64,000 nucleotides of DNA from Rathayibacter sp. VKM Ac-2754. Its GTDB lineage: Bacteria; Actinomycetota; Actinomycetes; Actinomycetales; Microbacteriaceae. The stretch is taken from NCBI RefSeq assembly GCF_009807095.1, contig NZ_WUCC01000001.1, forward strand, positions 372,001 through 436,000, written 5' to 3'. The notes beneath the pieces were generated by a model. The model was not told the DNA's origin and did no database searches. It saw nothing but the letters and a program-made list of their open reading frames with translations. Made by a program: the position numbers and the translations under genes. Shown here in pieces: positions 53,023-61,742 of the stretch; the stretch's first letter is position 1, and each line of letters starts with the position of its first letter.

Positions 53023-55578
53023 CTACTCCCCCGCGACCGCGACCGGGACGCGGGACGCCTCCGTCACGTCGGGCGCGACGGGCGCCGCCGGGGCGTCGCG
53101 CACCGGCAGCGGCTCGGTCGAGACGTCGCCGCGCACCCGCTTGAGCATCACCTCGGCGCTGATCAGGCACATCGGCAGGCCGATGCCCGGGATCGTCGAG
53201 CTTCCCGCGAAGAGCAGGCCGTCGACGTGCTTGCTGATGTTGCCGGCGCGGAAGAAGGCGCTCTGCGAGAGCACGTGCGACGGGCCGAGCATCGAGCCGC
53301 GCCACGCGCCGAGGTCGCTCTCGAAATCCGCCGGGCCGATGGTCCGGCGGACGACGATGCGCTCGGCGAGGTCGGTCGCTCCGGTCCAGGTCGCGATCTG
53401 CTCGATCACGGCGTCGGCGATGGCCTCGACGCGCGCATCGCCCGCGCCGTCGACTCCGCCGTGCCCGATCGAGGTGTCGGCCGGGATCGGCACGAGCACG
53501 AACAGGTTCTCGTGCCCCTCCGGAGCGACCGAGGGGTCGGTCGCGCTCGGGCGGCAGACGTAGATCGAGGCCGGGTCCGGCACCGAGGGGTTCTCGCCGA
53601 AGATGCGGCCGAAGTTGTCGCGCCAGTCCTGCGTGAAGAGCAGGGTGTGGTGCTCGAGCTGGGGCAGCTCCCCGCGCACACCGAGCAGCACGAGGACGGC
53701 GCTCGGGCCGGGCTCGCGGTTCTCCCAGTACGACGGCGGGTAGGTGCGCAGCTCGTCGGGCAGCAGCGACTGCTCGGTGGTGAAGAGGTCGGAGGCGTTC
53801 ACGACGAGGTCGGCGGCGATCTGCCCGGTCCCCTCCGGCCCCTCGAACTCGACGCCGACGACCTCGGCGTCCCAGCGGCTGCCGCGCGGGGCGCGGGCGG
53901 TGAGGATCCGCGTGGCCGGCGACGAGGTGCGGATGCGCACCCCCGCCTCCTCGGCGACGTCCCGCACGGCGTCGATCAGCGTCGTGATGCCGCCCATCGG
54001 GTAGAGCACGCCGTCGGCCAGGTCGAGGTGGCTCATCAGGTGGTACATGCTCGGCGCACTGAACGGCGAGGAGCCGAGGAACACGGCCGGGTAGCCGAGG
54101 ATCTGGCGGAGCCGGTTGTCGGTGACCGTCTTGCCGGCGAGGGTGTCGAGCGGAGTGAGGAGCAGGCGCCCGAGCGTGCTCGTGCGACTCAGCACGTCGC
54201 GGCGCAGCAGCGGCAGGAACGACGAGAAGCTCGTGTAGAGGAAGCGGCGCTTCGCGACCTCGTAGGTGTCCCGGGCCGAGTCGAGGTAGGAGCGCAGGCG
54301 CTCGCCCGCGCCGGGCTCGATGCGCTCGAACAGGGCGAGGTTCGACTCGAGGTCGGCGAGCACGTCGATCGGCTCCTCGATCCCCTCGCTGTAGACCCGG
54401 TAGCCCGGGTCGAGCGTGACGAGGTCGAGGCGCTCCGCGGCGCTCGAGCCCATCAGCTGGAAGAAGTGGTCGAACACCTCGGGCATCAGGTACCACGAGG
54501 GTCCGGTGTCGAAGCGGAAGCCGTCATTCTCCCATGAGCCGGCGCGACCGCCGACGACGTCCTTCGCCTCGAGCAGGGTGACGTCGAAGCCGTCGCGGGC
54601 GAGCAGAGCCGCGGAGGCGAGACCGCCGATCCCGCCGCCGATCACGACCGCGCGGTGCGATCCGGACTGCGAGCGAGCGGCACGGGCGGGTCCCTGACCG
54701 AGTCGCGGTCCGAGAGTCGAGACCGCCGCGCGGGCGGCGAGCGCGGCCTTGGTCGCGGTCGGCACGCTGACGCGGGCGCGCAGGAGCTCCTCGGCGGGCG
54801 TCTCGCGGATGCGGTCCGCCAGCGCCTCGAACAGCGAGTGCGCGAGACGCACGGCCCGGCGCGACGAGCGGGGCAGCTCGGGCACGATCGCGGCGGCCGC
54901 CTCGAGGTCGGCGTCGAGGTCGGCGAGGAGGATCGCCTTGTCCTGCTCGGAGAAGTCGCGCGGGTCGACGCCCGGGAAGTAGCTGCGTCCGAGCCCGTCG
55001 ACATCCGCCGCCAGATCGCGGAGGAAGTTGACCTTCTGGAACGCCGAGCCCAGGCGGCGCGCGCCGGCGACGAGACGCTCGCGCTGCGCGGGGGAGACGA
55101 GACCCGCATCCGGAGCCGCGAGGAACACGTGCAGGCACATCAGCCCGACGACCTCGGCCGAGCCGTAGACGTAGGCCTCGAACGACTCGGGAGTGTGCTC
55201 GGTCTCGCGGAGGTCGGCGCGCATCGAGGCGAAGAACGGCGCCGTGAGCTCGGTGCCGAAACCGGTCGCCCGCGCGGTCCTCGCGAAGGCGTGGATGACG
55301 AGGTTGGCGCTGTAGCCGGTCTCGAGAGCCCGCTCGGTCTCGGCCTCGAAGGCGTCGAGCGCCTCCTCGACGGCGGCGCGGTCGAGCCGCGCCTCCTCGG
55401 CGACGCCGTCGACGATCTCGTCGGCGACGCGGACCAGCGCGTAGACGTCCTCGACCCGCTCGCGGACACCCGGGCCGAGCAGACGCGTGGCCAGCCCGAA
55501 CGACGTCGAGTAGCGGCGGATCACCTGCGCCGACGCCTCGTGGGCGACGCGGTCGTACAGTTCGCTCTGCCGGCTCAT
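53023..55578 (-). CDS. crtBI: Phytoene synthase-phytoene desaturase fusion (CrtB-CrtI)
   Basis: One open frame of 851 residues. Residues 1-about 300 are phytoene synthase: R-R-Y-S-T-S-F near 21-27, the first Asp motif D-E-I-V-D (53-57) and the second N-F-L-R-D-L-A-A-D near 184-192, joining two geranylgeranyl diphosphates. A 20-30 residue Ala/Gly/Arg linker follows. From about 309 comes phytoene desaturase with the FAD loop VVIGGGIGGLASAALLARDG, G-G-R-A-G-S-W and P-S-W-Y-L-M-P-E, ending with G-S-S-T-I-P-G-I-G-L-P-M near 795. These genes are normally separate; here no stop separates them. The only in-frame candidate starts near the junction are GTGs at about 272 and within A-V-V-I-G, neither with a Shine-Dalgarno sequence. 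It therefore probably makes one bifunctional protein. Confidence 0.9.
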   Translation of the reverse strand: MSRQSELYDRVAHEASAQVIRRYSTSFGLATRLLGPGVRERVEDVYALVRVADEIVDGVAEEARLDRAAVEEALDAFEAETERALETGYSANLVIHAFARTARATGFGTELTAPFFASMRADLRETEHTPESFEAYVYGSAEVVGLMCLHVFLAAPDAGLVSPAQRERLVAGARRLGSAFQKVNFLRDLAADVDGLGRSYFPGVDPRDFSEQDKAILLADLDADLEAAAAIVPELPRSSRRAVRLAHSLFEALADRIRETPAEELLRARVSVPTATKAALAARAAVSTLGPRLGQGPARAARSQSGSHRAVVIGGGIGGLASAALLARDGFDVTLLEAKDVVGGRAGSWENDGFRFDTGPSWYLMPEVFDHFFQLMGSSAAERLDLVTLDPGYRVYSEGIEEPIDVLADLESNLALFERIEPGAGERLRSYLDSARDTYEVAKRRFLYTSFSSFLPLLRRDVLSRTSTLGRLLLTPLDTLAGKTVTDNRLRQILGYPAVFLGSSPFSAPSMYHLMSHLDLADGVLYPMGGITTLIDAVRDVAEEAGVRIRTSSPATRILTARAPRGSRWDAEVVGVEFEGPEGTGQIAADLVVNASDLFTTEQSLLPDELRTYPPSYWENREPGPSAVLVLLGVRGELPQLEHHTLLFTQDWRDNFGRIFGENPSVPDPASIYVCRPSATDPSVAPEGHENLFVLVPIPADTSIGHGGVDGAGDARVEAIADAVIEQIATWTGATDLAERIVVRRTIGPADFESDLGAWRGSMLGPSHVLSQSAFFRAGNISKHVDGLLFAGSSTIPGIGLPMCLISAEVMLKRVRGDVSTEPLPVRDAPAAPVAPDVTEASRVPVAVAGE

Positions 55579-55666
55579 CGTGCCACCGTACGTCGGCGGG
55601 GCGCGGCGTGCGGCATCGTGGCGACGGTCCGCGCGTGGCGGAGTCCGCGGGCCGTGCTGCGGGCGC

Positions 55667-56737
55667 TCATCGGGTGCGTCCCACGACGCTCGCGACCAGT
55701 GGGCGGACCTCGGTGCGGAACGCCTCCGGGACAGCGGGCACCGTGAGCGCCTGCCAGGCCCGGGTCGCGAAGTCGTCGGCGAGGTTCTCGGCGTAGCTGC
55801 GGGCCCCGCACTCCACGAGGATCCGGCGCACGCGCTCGGCCGTCTCGCCGCTCAGATGCTCGTCGCCGATCAGGTCCTCGATGTCGGGCCAGCAGTCGGT
55901 CCCCGCGGCGTGGGCGATCAGGACGGTGCGCTTGCCCTCGCGGAGGTCGCCGAGCGTGGTCTTGCCCGTCTGCACCTCCTCGCCGAACACCCCGAGCAGG
56001 TCGTCGACGATCTGGTAGGCGATGCCGATGCAGCGGCCGAACTCGCCCAGCGCCGCGACGACCTCGTCGTCGGCCCCCGCGAGGATCGCGCCGGCCTGCA
56101 GCGGCGCCTCGAACGAGTACACCGCGGTCTTCAGGCGCTCCATCTCGAGCACCTCGTCGACGGTGGGCATGCCGGGCATCAGCGAGAAGTCGACGTCGGC
56201 GAGCTCCCCCGCGGCTGAGGCGAAGACGGCCTCGTCGAGCAGGGTGAGGAGCCGGGCGCGCACGGCGTCGTCGGCTCCGACGCCCTCGACGAGACGGTGG
56301 GCGCCGGTGAGCGCCAGGTCGCCCGCGATGACGGCGACCGAGGTGCCGCGGTGCTCGGCGATCGGGATGGAGAGCCCGGCGGTGGTGGCCTCGTCGCGGT
56401 AGCTCCCCGAGACGTTCGGGCCGCCGCGGCGGACGAAGTCGCGATCGATCACGTCGTCGTGCACGATCAGGGCCGTGTGGAGGAGCTCGAACGCGGCGCC
56501 GAGGTGGGCCGCCGCCTCAGGGTCGGTGCCGCCGAGGGCCTCGTAGGCCGAGATGACCATCAGGGGGCGGAAGCGCTTGCCGCCGCGGGTGTTGGCCTCG
56601 AGGGTCTGCCAGAGCGTGAGGTAGCGGGGGCCGAGGCGGCCCGCTCTGGCGCGCGCCAGCGAGAAGAAGCGATCGAGCACGGCGTCGACGTGCTCCTGCC
56701 GTCGCCGGGAGAGAACTACGGAGTCTCGCGTATCCAC
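55667..56737 (-). CDS. crtE: Geranylgeranyl diphosphate synthase (polyprenyl synthetase)
   Basis: Makes C20 geranylgeranyl diphosphate for phytoene synthesis. The 356-residue protein shows G-G-K-R-F-R-P-L near 52-59, the first Asp-rich motif H-D-D-V-I-D-R-D near 93-100 and the second D-D-L-L-G near 244-248. The absence of bulky residues directly before the first motif agrees with a C20 product, but length cannot be proven by eye. It starts the carotenoid operon from a leaderless GTG. The gap to crtBI is 88 bases. Confidence 0.92.
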   Translation of the reverse strand: MDTRDSVVLSRRRQEHVDAVLDRFFSLARARAGRLGPRYLTLWQTLEANTRGGKRFRPLMVISAYEALGGTDPEAAAHLGAAFELLHTALIVHDDVIDRDFVRRGGPNVSGSYRDEATTAGLSIPIAEHRGTSVAVIAGDLALTGAHRLVEGVGADDAVRARLLTLLDEAVFASAAGELADVDFSLMPGMPTVDEVLEMERLKTAVYSFEAPLQAGAILAGADDEVVAALGEFGRCIGIAYQIVDDLLGVFGEEVQTGKTTLGDLREGKRTVLIAHAAGTDCWPDIEDLIGDEHLSGETAERVRRILVECGARSYAENLADDFATRAWQALTVPAVPEAFRTEVRPLVASVVGRTR

Positions 56738-56743
56738 GTGCTG

Positions 56744-56749
56744 AGGCTA
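56744..56749 (-). promoter_or_regulatory. -10 element of the carotenoid operon (leaderless crtE)
   Basis: TAGCCT on the minus strand ends six bases before GTG 56737. It diverges from an idi promoter (TTGACT 56798, TACCGT 56804). The AT-rich stretch 56751-56786 between them is the place to look for a regulator site. Confidence 0.6.
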
Positions 56750-56831
56750 ACAAACTCGCTTCTCTAGCAATAAGCCGGCTGAGTTACCGGAGCGTGCTTG
56801 ACTTACCGTCATGACTTCGGGAGGAATCGCG

Positions 56832-57362
56832 GTGCTGACCGACGAGATCGAGCAGGTGGTGCTGCTCGACGAGACGGGCGGCGCGATCGGCGTCGCCGAC
56901 AAGGCGACGGTCCACGACACCGCCACTCCCCTGCACCTCGCCTTCTCGTGCCACGTCTTCGCTCCGGACGGCGCGCTGCTCGTCACGCGGCGGGCGCTCG
57001 AGAAGCGCACCTGGCCGGGCGTCTGGACCAACTCGTTCTGCGGCCACCCCGCTCCCGGCGAGCGGATCGAGGACGCGGTGGTGCGCCGGGCCGAGCGCGA
57101 GCTCGGCGCGCGCCTCGAGTCGCTCGAGGTCGCCCTGCCCGACTTCCGCTACCGCGCGGTCGACGCCTCCGGAGTCGTCGAGAACGAGATCTGCCCCGTC
57201 TACACCGCGACGCTCTCGAGCCGCGAGGCGCTGAACCCGCAGCCCGACGAGGTCATGGACTACGAGTGGGTCGACCCGGAGGCGACGCTCGCCGCGGTCC
57301 GCGCGGCCCCGTGGGCGTTCTCCCCCTGGCTGGTCCTGCAGCTCCCCCGCCTGCTCGGCTGA
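56832..57362 (+). CDS. idi: Isopentenyl-diphosphate delta-isomerase (type I)
   Basis: Interconverts IPP and DMAPP, feeding the carotenoid pathway. The 176-residue protein has the NUDIX-derived core: H-L-A-F-S-C-H-V-F near 34-42, T-W-P-G-V-W-T-N-S-F-C-G-H-P (catalytic Cys, about 64-77), R-R-A-E-R-E-L-G and N-E-I-C-P-V-Y (catalytic Glu). I choose GTG 56832 because GGGAGGA lies eight bases upstream; ATG 56811 would add seven residues and overlaps the predicted transcription start. It diverges from crtE, so supply and use of C5 units can be co-regulated. Confidence 0.93.
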   Translation: MLTDEIEQVVLLDETGGAIGVADKATVHDTATPLHLAFSCHVFAPDGALLVTRRALEKRTWPGVWTNSFCGHPAPGERIEDAVVRRAERELGARLESLEVALPDFRYRAVDASGVVENEICPVYTATLSSREALNPQPDEVMDYEWVDPEATLAAVRAAPWAFSPWLVLQLPRLLG

Positions 57363-57383
57363 GCCGACCGACGGGGCCCGGGG

Positions 57384-57968
57384 TCAGTCGGAGTAGACGT
57401 CGGTGCGGTGGAAGTTCAGCGACGACCGCGACGCGGTCGGGCCGCGCTGGCCCTGGTAGCGCGAGCTGTACTCGGCGGAGCCGTACGGCTTCTCGGCCGG
57501 TGAGCTGAGGCGGAAGAAGCACATCTGACCGATCTTCATGCCCGGCCAGAGCATGATCGGCAGCGTCGCGACATTGCTCAGCTCGAGTGTCACGTGCCCG
57601 GTGAAGCCCGGATCGATGAACCCCGCGGTCGAGTGGGTGAGGAGCCCGAGCCTCCCGAGCGAGCTCTTGCCCTCGAGTCGCGCGGCGATGTCGTCCGGCA
57701 GCGAGACCTCCTCGTAGGTCGAGCCGAGCACGAACTCACCGGGGTGGAGGATGAACGCCTCCCCCGCGGGGGTCTCGACCAGCCGGGTCAGCTCGGGCTG
57801 GTCCTCCGCCGGATCGATGTACGGGTAGCGGTGGTTGTCGAACAGCCGGAAGAACCGATCGAGGCGCACATCGACGGACGACGGCTGGATCATCGATGCA
57901 TCGTGCGGCGCCAGACCGACGCGGCCGGAGGTGAGTTCGGACTTGATGTCGCGGTCGGAGAGCAGCAC
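57384..57968 (-). CDS. dcd: dCTP deaminase
   Basis: Deaminates dCTP towards dUTP/dUMP for thymidylate synthesis. The 194-residue protein has Q-P-S-S-V-D-V-R-L near 28-36, [10 protein letters not shown] near 99-108 (catalytic Ser/Arg region) and the catalytic Glu in G-H-V-T-L-E-L-S-N near 123-131. Actinobacterial homologues include bifunctional deaminase/dUTPase forms; sequence alone does not decide here. It starts with a leaderless GTG and is convergent with idi. Confidence 0.94.
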   Translation of the reverse strand: MLLSDRDIKSELTSGRVGLAPHDASMIQPSSVDVRLDRFFRLFDNHRYPYIDPAEDQPELTRLVETPAGEAFILHPGEFVLGSTYEEVSLPDDIAARLEGKSSLGRLGLLTHSTAGFIDPGFTGHVTLELSNVATLPIMLWPGMKIGQMCFFRLSSPAEKPYGSAEYSSRYQGQRGPTASRSSLNFHRTDVYSD

Positions 57969-57974
57969 GAGCCG

Positions 57975-57980
57975 ATCCTA
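57975..57980 (-). promoter_or_regulatory. -10 element of dcd (leaderless)
   Basis: TAGGAT on the minus strand ends six bases before GTG 57968. Confidence 0.6.
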
Positions 57981-58048
57981 GCCGCGGCCGCGTTCCGGCC
58001 CTCCCGCACGCCTTGCTACGATGGGAGACGCGCCCGAAACGGCGCCGC

Positions 58049-58122
58049 GCGAGTGTAGTTCAATGGTAGAACTTCTGCTTCCCAAGCAGATGGCGCGGGT
58101 TCGATTCCCGTCACTCGCTCCA
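58049..58122 (+). tRNA. tRNA-Gly (anticodon CCC)
   Basis: A full cloverleaf is visible: the acceptor stem GCGAGTG pairs with CACTCGC, the anticodon stem TCTGC/GCAGA encloses the loop TTCCCAA (anticodon CCC), and the T arm contains GGTTCGATTCC. The discriminator is T and CCA is encoded. The 3' end is duplicated immediately downstream. Confidence 0.95.
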
Positions 58123-58145
58123 GAATTCCCGTCATTCGCTCCAGA
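58104..58145. repeat. 21-bp tandem duplication of the tRNA-Gly 3' end
   Basis: ATTCCCGTCACTCGCTCCAG plus A (58104-58124) is followed directly by the same 21 bases with one change, C to T (58125-58145). The second copy overlaps the 3' end of the convergent GntR gene. tRNA 3' ends are classical integrase attachment sites, so this may be a scar. Confidence 0.85.
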
Positions 58146-58869
58146 GACGGCCCTCGCCCAGTTCCCGCGCTCGGTCGAACCAGGCCGCGGCCTCGGGAGT
58201 CAGCGCCGCAGGCCGACCCGCCCGCGCAACGGGCAGCAGAGCCGCCTCCTCTCCGAGCGCCTCCACGACCGCGGCCGGGTCTCCCCGCCGGATCGCCTGC
58301 AGGACCGGCCGGTGCCGCTCCGCCCGCTCGATCAGCGTCTCCCTGCTGGAGCGGGCGCGACGATTCAGATCCATCGCGAGCTGCAGGGCGAGGGAGCTGT
58401 ACGCCCGCTCGAGCCTGCCGTGGCCCGCCAGCCCGACGACGGCGAGATGGAAGCGGTAGCTGTCCTCGGCCGCCGTCTCCTCCCGCCCGGCGACGGCGTG
58501 CTCCTGCATCAGCTCGAAGGCGCTCTCGACCCGGCGCAGGCGCTCGGGCGCGGTGACCGGAACGCCGATCCGGACCGCCATCTCCTCGAGGGTCCGTCTC
58601 AGCGTCGAGATCTCGTAGACGTCCTGCGGCGTGAGCTGCACGACGGTGACTCCGCGATTCGGGAGGGAGACGAGCAGACCCTCCTGCTCGAGGACGCGCA
58701 GCGCCTCGCGCACCGGCGACCTCGACGTGCCGAGCACTCCCGCGAGCATCGCCTCGGTGACCCGGGTCCCCGGCGCGAGCGCGCCCGAGGTGATCATCCG
58801 CCGCACCGCGTCGCTCGGCCGGGCGGTGGAGGCGTCCGAGCGGGCCGGATCAGGGGGCGAGGAGGTCAC
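58132..58869 (-). CDS. GntR-family regulator with FCD ligand domain
   Basis: A 245-residue regulator. The winged helix is near S-D-A-V-R-R-M-I-T-S-G-A-L-A-P-G and LAGVLGTSRSPVREALRVLE. The all-helical FCD domain follows, with R-F-H-L-A-V-V-G-L-A-G-H-G-R-L (metal/ligand histidines) in the second half. GTG 58869 overlaps the ATPase stop (GTGA) and has GGGAG about ten bases upstream; ATG 58878 adds three residues. It is last in the siderophore-uptake operon, so it may sense a ligand linked to iron uptake. Its last five codons lie in the duplicated tRNA end. Confidence 0.85.
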   Translation of the reverse strand: MTSSPPDPARSDASTARPSDAVRRMITSGALAPGTRVTEAMLAGVLGTSRSPVREALRVLEQEGLLVSLPNRGVTVVQLTPQDVYEISTLRRTLEEMAVRIGVPVTAPERLRRVESAFELMQEHAVAGREETAAEDSYRFHLAVVGLAGHGRLERAYSSLALQLAMDLNRRARSSRETLIERAERHRPVLQAIRRGDPAAVVEALGEEAALLPVARAGRPAALTPEAAAWFDRARELGEGRLWSE

Positions 58870-59675
58870 GACCGCCATTCTCCCGCCGGCCCGAGCGGGA
58901 CCACGACCGGCCGGCCGGTCCGGGAGTCGGCGAGGATCTCGGCCTCGATCCCGAAGACGTCGGCCAGCACGCGCTCGGTCACGACGTCGGCGGGAGGGCC
59001 TGCCGCGACGATGCGGCCGTCCTTCATCGCGATGAGGTGGTCGGCGTGCCGCGCGGCGAGACTGAGCTCGTGCAGCACCATGACGACGGTCGCACCGGAG
59101 CGGCTGTGCAGCTCCTCGATCAGAGCCAGGACCTCGAGCTGGTGCGCGACGTCGAGGTAGGTCGTCGGCTCGTCCAGCAGCATCACCCGCGTCCGCTGCG
59201 CCACCGTCATCGCGATCCAGGCGCGCTGACGCTGACCGCCGGACAGCGAGTCGAGCGGCCGCTGCGCGAGGTCGGTCAGCCCGGTGGCGGCGAGCGTCTC
59301 CTGCACGACGCTCTCGTCCTCCGCGGACCACGGCCGGAACAGCCTCCGATGCGGGTCCCGCCCCCGCGAGACGAGCTCGGCGACGGTCATCCCGTCGGGA
59401 GCGAGGGGCGCCTGGGGCAGCATCGCGACCTCTCGGGCGTAGAGCCGCGGTGGGAGGTCCGCGAGGTCGCGGCCGTCGAGCAGGAGGTGACCCCGAGGAC
59501 CGCGGACGAGACCCGCGAGGGAGCGCAGCAGGGTCGACTTGCCGCAGCCGTTCGGACCGATGACCGCGGTGATCGCGCCGGCGGGGATGCGGGCGCTCAC
59601 GCTGTCGACGGCGCGGTGACGGCCGTACGACACCGTGAGGTCGCGGATCTCGAATCCGGAGGCGGGAGGGGTCAT
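58866..59675 (-). CDS. FepC/FhuC-type ABC transporter ATP-binding protein
   Basis: ATPase of an iron-siderophore importer. The 269-residue protein has Walker A G-P-N-G-C-G-K-S-T near 40-48, the Q-loop A-M-L-P-Q-A-P-L, the signature L-S-G-G-Q-R-Q-R-A-W, Walker B V-M-L-L-D-E-P and the switch His in V-L-H-E-L. The A-R-H-A-D-H-L-I-A-M-K-D-G-R-I tail is typical of the siderophore class. Its ATG overlaps the upstream permease stop and its stop overlaps the GntR start. Confidence 0.93.
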   Translation of the reverse strand: MTPPASGFEIRDLTVSYGRHRAVDSVSARIPAGAITAVIGPNGCGKSTLLRSLAGLVRGPRGHLLLDGRDLADLPPRLYAREVAMLPQAPLAPDGMTVAELVSRGRDPHRRLFRPWSAEDESVVQETLAATGLTDLAQRPLDSLSGGQRQRAWIAMTVAQRTRVMLLDEPTTYLDVAHQLEVLALIEELHSRSGATVVMVLHELSLAARHADHLIAMKDGRIVAAGPPADVVTERVLADVFGIEAEILADSRTGRPVVVPLGPAGEWRS

Positions 59676-60688
59676 CGGAGTGCTGTCCTTCTGCGTACGA
59701 GGAGCCAGAGGAGGAACGGGGCGCCGATGGCGGCGGTCACCGCACCGACCGGCAGGATCAGAGGGGCGAGTGCGATCCGGGCGAGCAGATCGCTCGCGAC
59801 GACCAGGACGGCGCCGATCGCGCCGGCGGCCGGGAGCGGCGCCCGGGAGGCCCGCGCGAGCATCCGGGAGAGGTGCGGCGCGACGAGAGCGACGAACGCT
59901 ATCGGTCCGGCCGCGGCCGTCGCCGCCGACACGAGCAGCACCGAGAGCACCAGGAGCGCGACGACGGTCGGGAGCGTCCGCACGCCGAGCGTCCGGGCGA
60001 CCTCGAGACCCAGGGTCAGCGCCGGGATCCTCGTCGCGAGGGGGGCGAGGGCGAGCATCACGAGGGCGACGACCACTGCCACCGCGAGCGACTCCGTCCA
60101 GCCGCGGTTGTTCAGCGACCCCGTGAGCCAGACGTTGGCCCGCGCCGCGTCGTCGATGTCCGCGGCGATCAGCATCCAGCTCACGAGCCCGCTGAAGAAG
60201 GCGGAGACACCGACACCGACGAGAAGCGGCTGGACACCACCGGAGTCGACGATGCGCAGGACGGCGGCGACCAGGGCGGCCGCGAGCAGGCCGCCGACGA
60301 CGGCGGCGACGGGGATCCCCGCTGATCTCAGGACCCCGGCGACCCGCCCGCTGGAGCCGCCGAGCACGATGACCGCGACCGCCCCGGCACTGGCCCCCGC
60401 GGTCACCCCGAGCAGATCGGGGCTGGCGAGAGCGTTGCGCGCCGTGGTCTGCACGATCGCCCCGGAGACTCCGAGTGCGAGCCCGATCAGCAGGCCCAGG
60501 ACGGCGCGCGGGAGCCGGAGCTGCAGCACGATGAGCTCCTCCTGCGGGCTCCCGCCGCCGAGGAGGATCCCGACCACTCGGTCCGGAGGCAGCGGGACGT
60601 CGCCGACGCCGAGCGAGAGCACGGCGATCCCGACCGCCAGGATCGAGGCGGTGGCCGCGACGAGACGCGGGCGTCGCGCTCCCGTCAT
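59672..60688 (-). CDS. FecCD-family siderophore ABC permease (second subunit)
   Basis: A 338-residue permease with nine to ten membrane helices, the FecCD/BtuC fold. Family motifs are R-L-P-R-A-V-L-G-L-L-I-G-L-A-L-G-V-S-G near 53-71, N-A-L-A-S-P-D-L-L-G-V-T-A-G-A near 86-100 and the cytoplasmic G-P-I-A-F-V-A-L-V-A-P-H-L-S-R near 255-269, the loop touching the ATPase. It forms a heterodimer with the next permease. Start and stop both overlap neighbours by four bases. Confidence 0.93.
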   Translation of the reverse strand: MTGARRPRLVAATASILAVGIAVLSLGVGDVPLPPDRVVGILLGGGSPQEELIVLQLRLPRAVLGLLIGLALGVSGAIVQTTARNALASPDLLGVTAGASAGAVAVIVLGGSSGRVAGVLRSAGIPVAAVVGGLLAAALVAAVLRIVDSGGVQPLLVGVGVSAFFSGLVSWMLIAADIDDAARANVWLTGSLNNRGWTESLAVAVVVALVMLALAPLATRIPALTLGLEVARTLGVRTLPTVVALLVLSVLLVSAATAAAGPIAFVALVAPHLSRMLARASRAPLPAAGAIGAVLVVASDLLARIALAPLILPVGAVTAAIGAPFLLWLLVRRRTALR

Positions 60689-61737
60689 CGGATCACCGCG
60701 TCAGGCCGACGACGACGAGCCGACCGGAGGACGATGACGAGGAACGCCGGGCCGCCGAGCACGGCCAGCGTCACACCGACCGGGAGCTCGGCGGGAGCGA
60801 CGAGGACCCGCCCGACGATGTCGGCCGCCAGGACGATCAGCGCTCCCGCTCCGGCCGACAGGGGCAGGATCCGACGCTGGTCGCCTCCGGCGAACCGACG
60901 CACGAGGTGCGGGGCGACCAGGCCCACGAAGCCGAGGGAGCCGACGCAGGCCACGGCCCCTCCCACGAGCAGGACGACCGCCAGCAGCCCCACCACCCGA
61001 CTCGCGACGACGGACCGGCCGAGGGACGCCGCGACGTCGTCACCGAGCGCGAGGGCGTTCAGAGTCGAGCCCTGCGAGACGGCGAGCACCGCTCCGAGGA
61101 GGAGGAACGGGAGGACCGCGCCGAGTACCTCCTCGCCGCGGCCTCCGGCGAGCGATCCGACCGTCCAGAAGCGGTACTCGTCGAGTGCGGCGGTGTCGAG
61201 GAGGAGGATCACGCCGGTGGCGGCGCTGAGCAGCGCCGACACCGCGGCTCCGGCGAGGACCAGGGAGGCGGGGCCGCTGTCTCGGCGCGATCGCGCGGTC
61301 GCGCCGAAGGCGGCGACGAGGACGGTGCCGATCGCGGCACCGGCGAAGGCGAACCAGAGGTGTCCGGCCGGGGTGCTGACGCCGAGCACCGAGACGGCGG
61401 TCACGACGGCGAGCGCCGATCCGGCCGTCACTCCGAGCAGCCCCGGGTCGGCCAGCGGGTTCCGAGTGTGGGCCTGGACGAGCGCCCCGCCCAGGGCGAG
61501 CGCGGCGCCTCCCGCGATGCCGATCGCCGTGCGCGGCACCCGCTGGCCGAGCACGATCGCCTCCGCCTCCGCTCCTGCGTGCCCCGAGAGCGCCGCGAGG
61601 ACCGTCGCCGGATCCAGCCCGCGAGTGCCCGTCAGCAGACTCGCGACGGCGGCGACGAGCACCGCGCCGACGACGGCGGCCGCGACGAGGACTCCGTGGC
61701 GCACTGACGCACCAGGCGCGACCCTGCCCACCGGCAC
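60685..61737 (-). CDS. FecCD-family siderophore ABC permease (first subunit)
   Basis: Partner permease of about 350 residues. Motifs are R-V-P-R-T-A-I-G-I-A-G-G-A-A-L-A-L-G-G, N-P-L-A-D-P-G-L-L-G-V-T-A-G-S and G-S-L-G-F-V-G-L-V-A-P-H-L-V-R. I start at GTG 61737, five bases after the binding-protein stop; the long upstream frame only mirrors that gene. In-frame GTG 61731 is an alternative. Gene order binding protein, permease, permease, ATPase is standard for fep/fec systems. Confidence 0.9.
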   Translation of the reverse strand: MPVGRVAPGASVRHGVLVAAAVVGAVLVAAVASLLTGTRGLDPATVLAALSGHAGAEAEAIVLGQRVPRTAIGIAGGAALALGGALVQAHTRNPLADPGLLGVTAGSALAVVTAVSVLGVSTPAGHLWFAFAGAAIGTVLVAAFGATARSRRDSGPASLVLAGAAVSALLSAATGVILLLDTAALDEYRFWTVGSLAGGRGEEVLGAVLPFLLLGAVLAVSQGSTLNALALGDDVAASLGRSVVASRVVGLLAVVLLVGGAVACVGSLGFVGLVAPHLVRRFAGGDQRRILPLSAGAGALIVLAADIVGRVLVAPAELPVGVTLAVLGGPAFLVIVLRSARRRRPDAVIR

Positions 61738-61742
61738 TGCGC

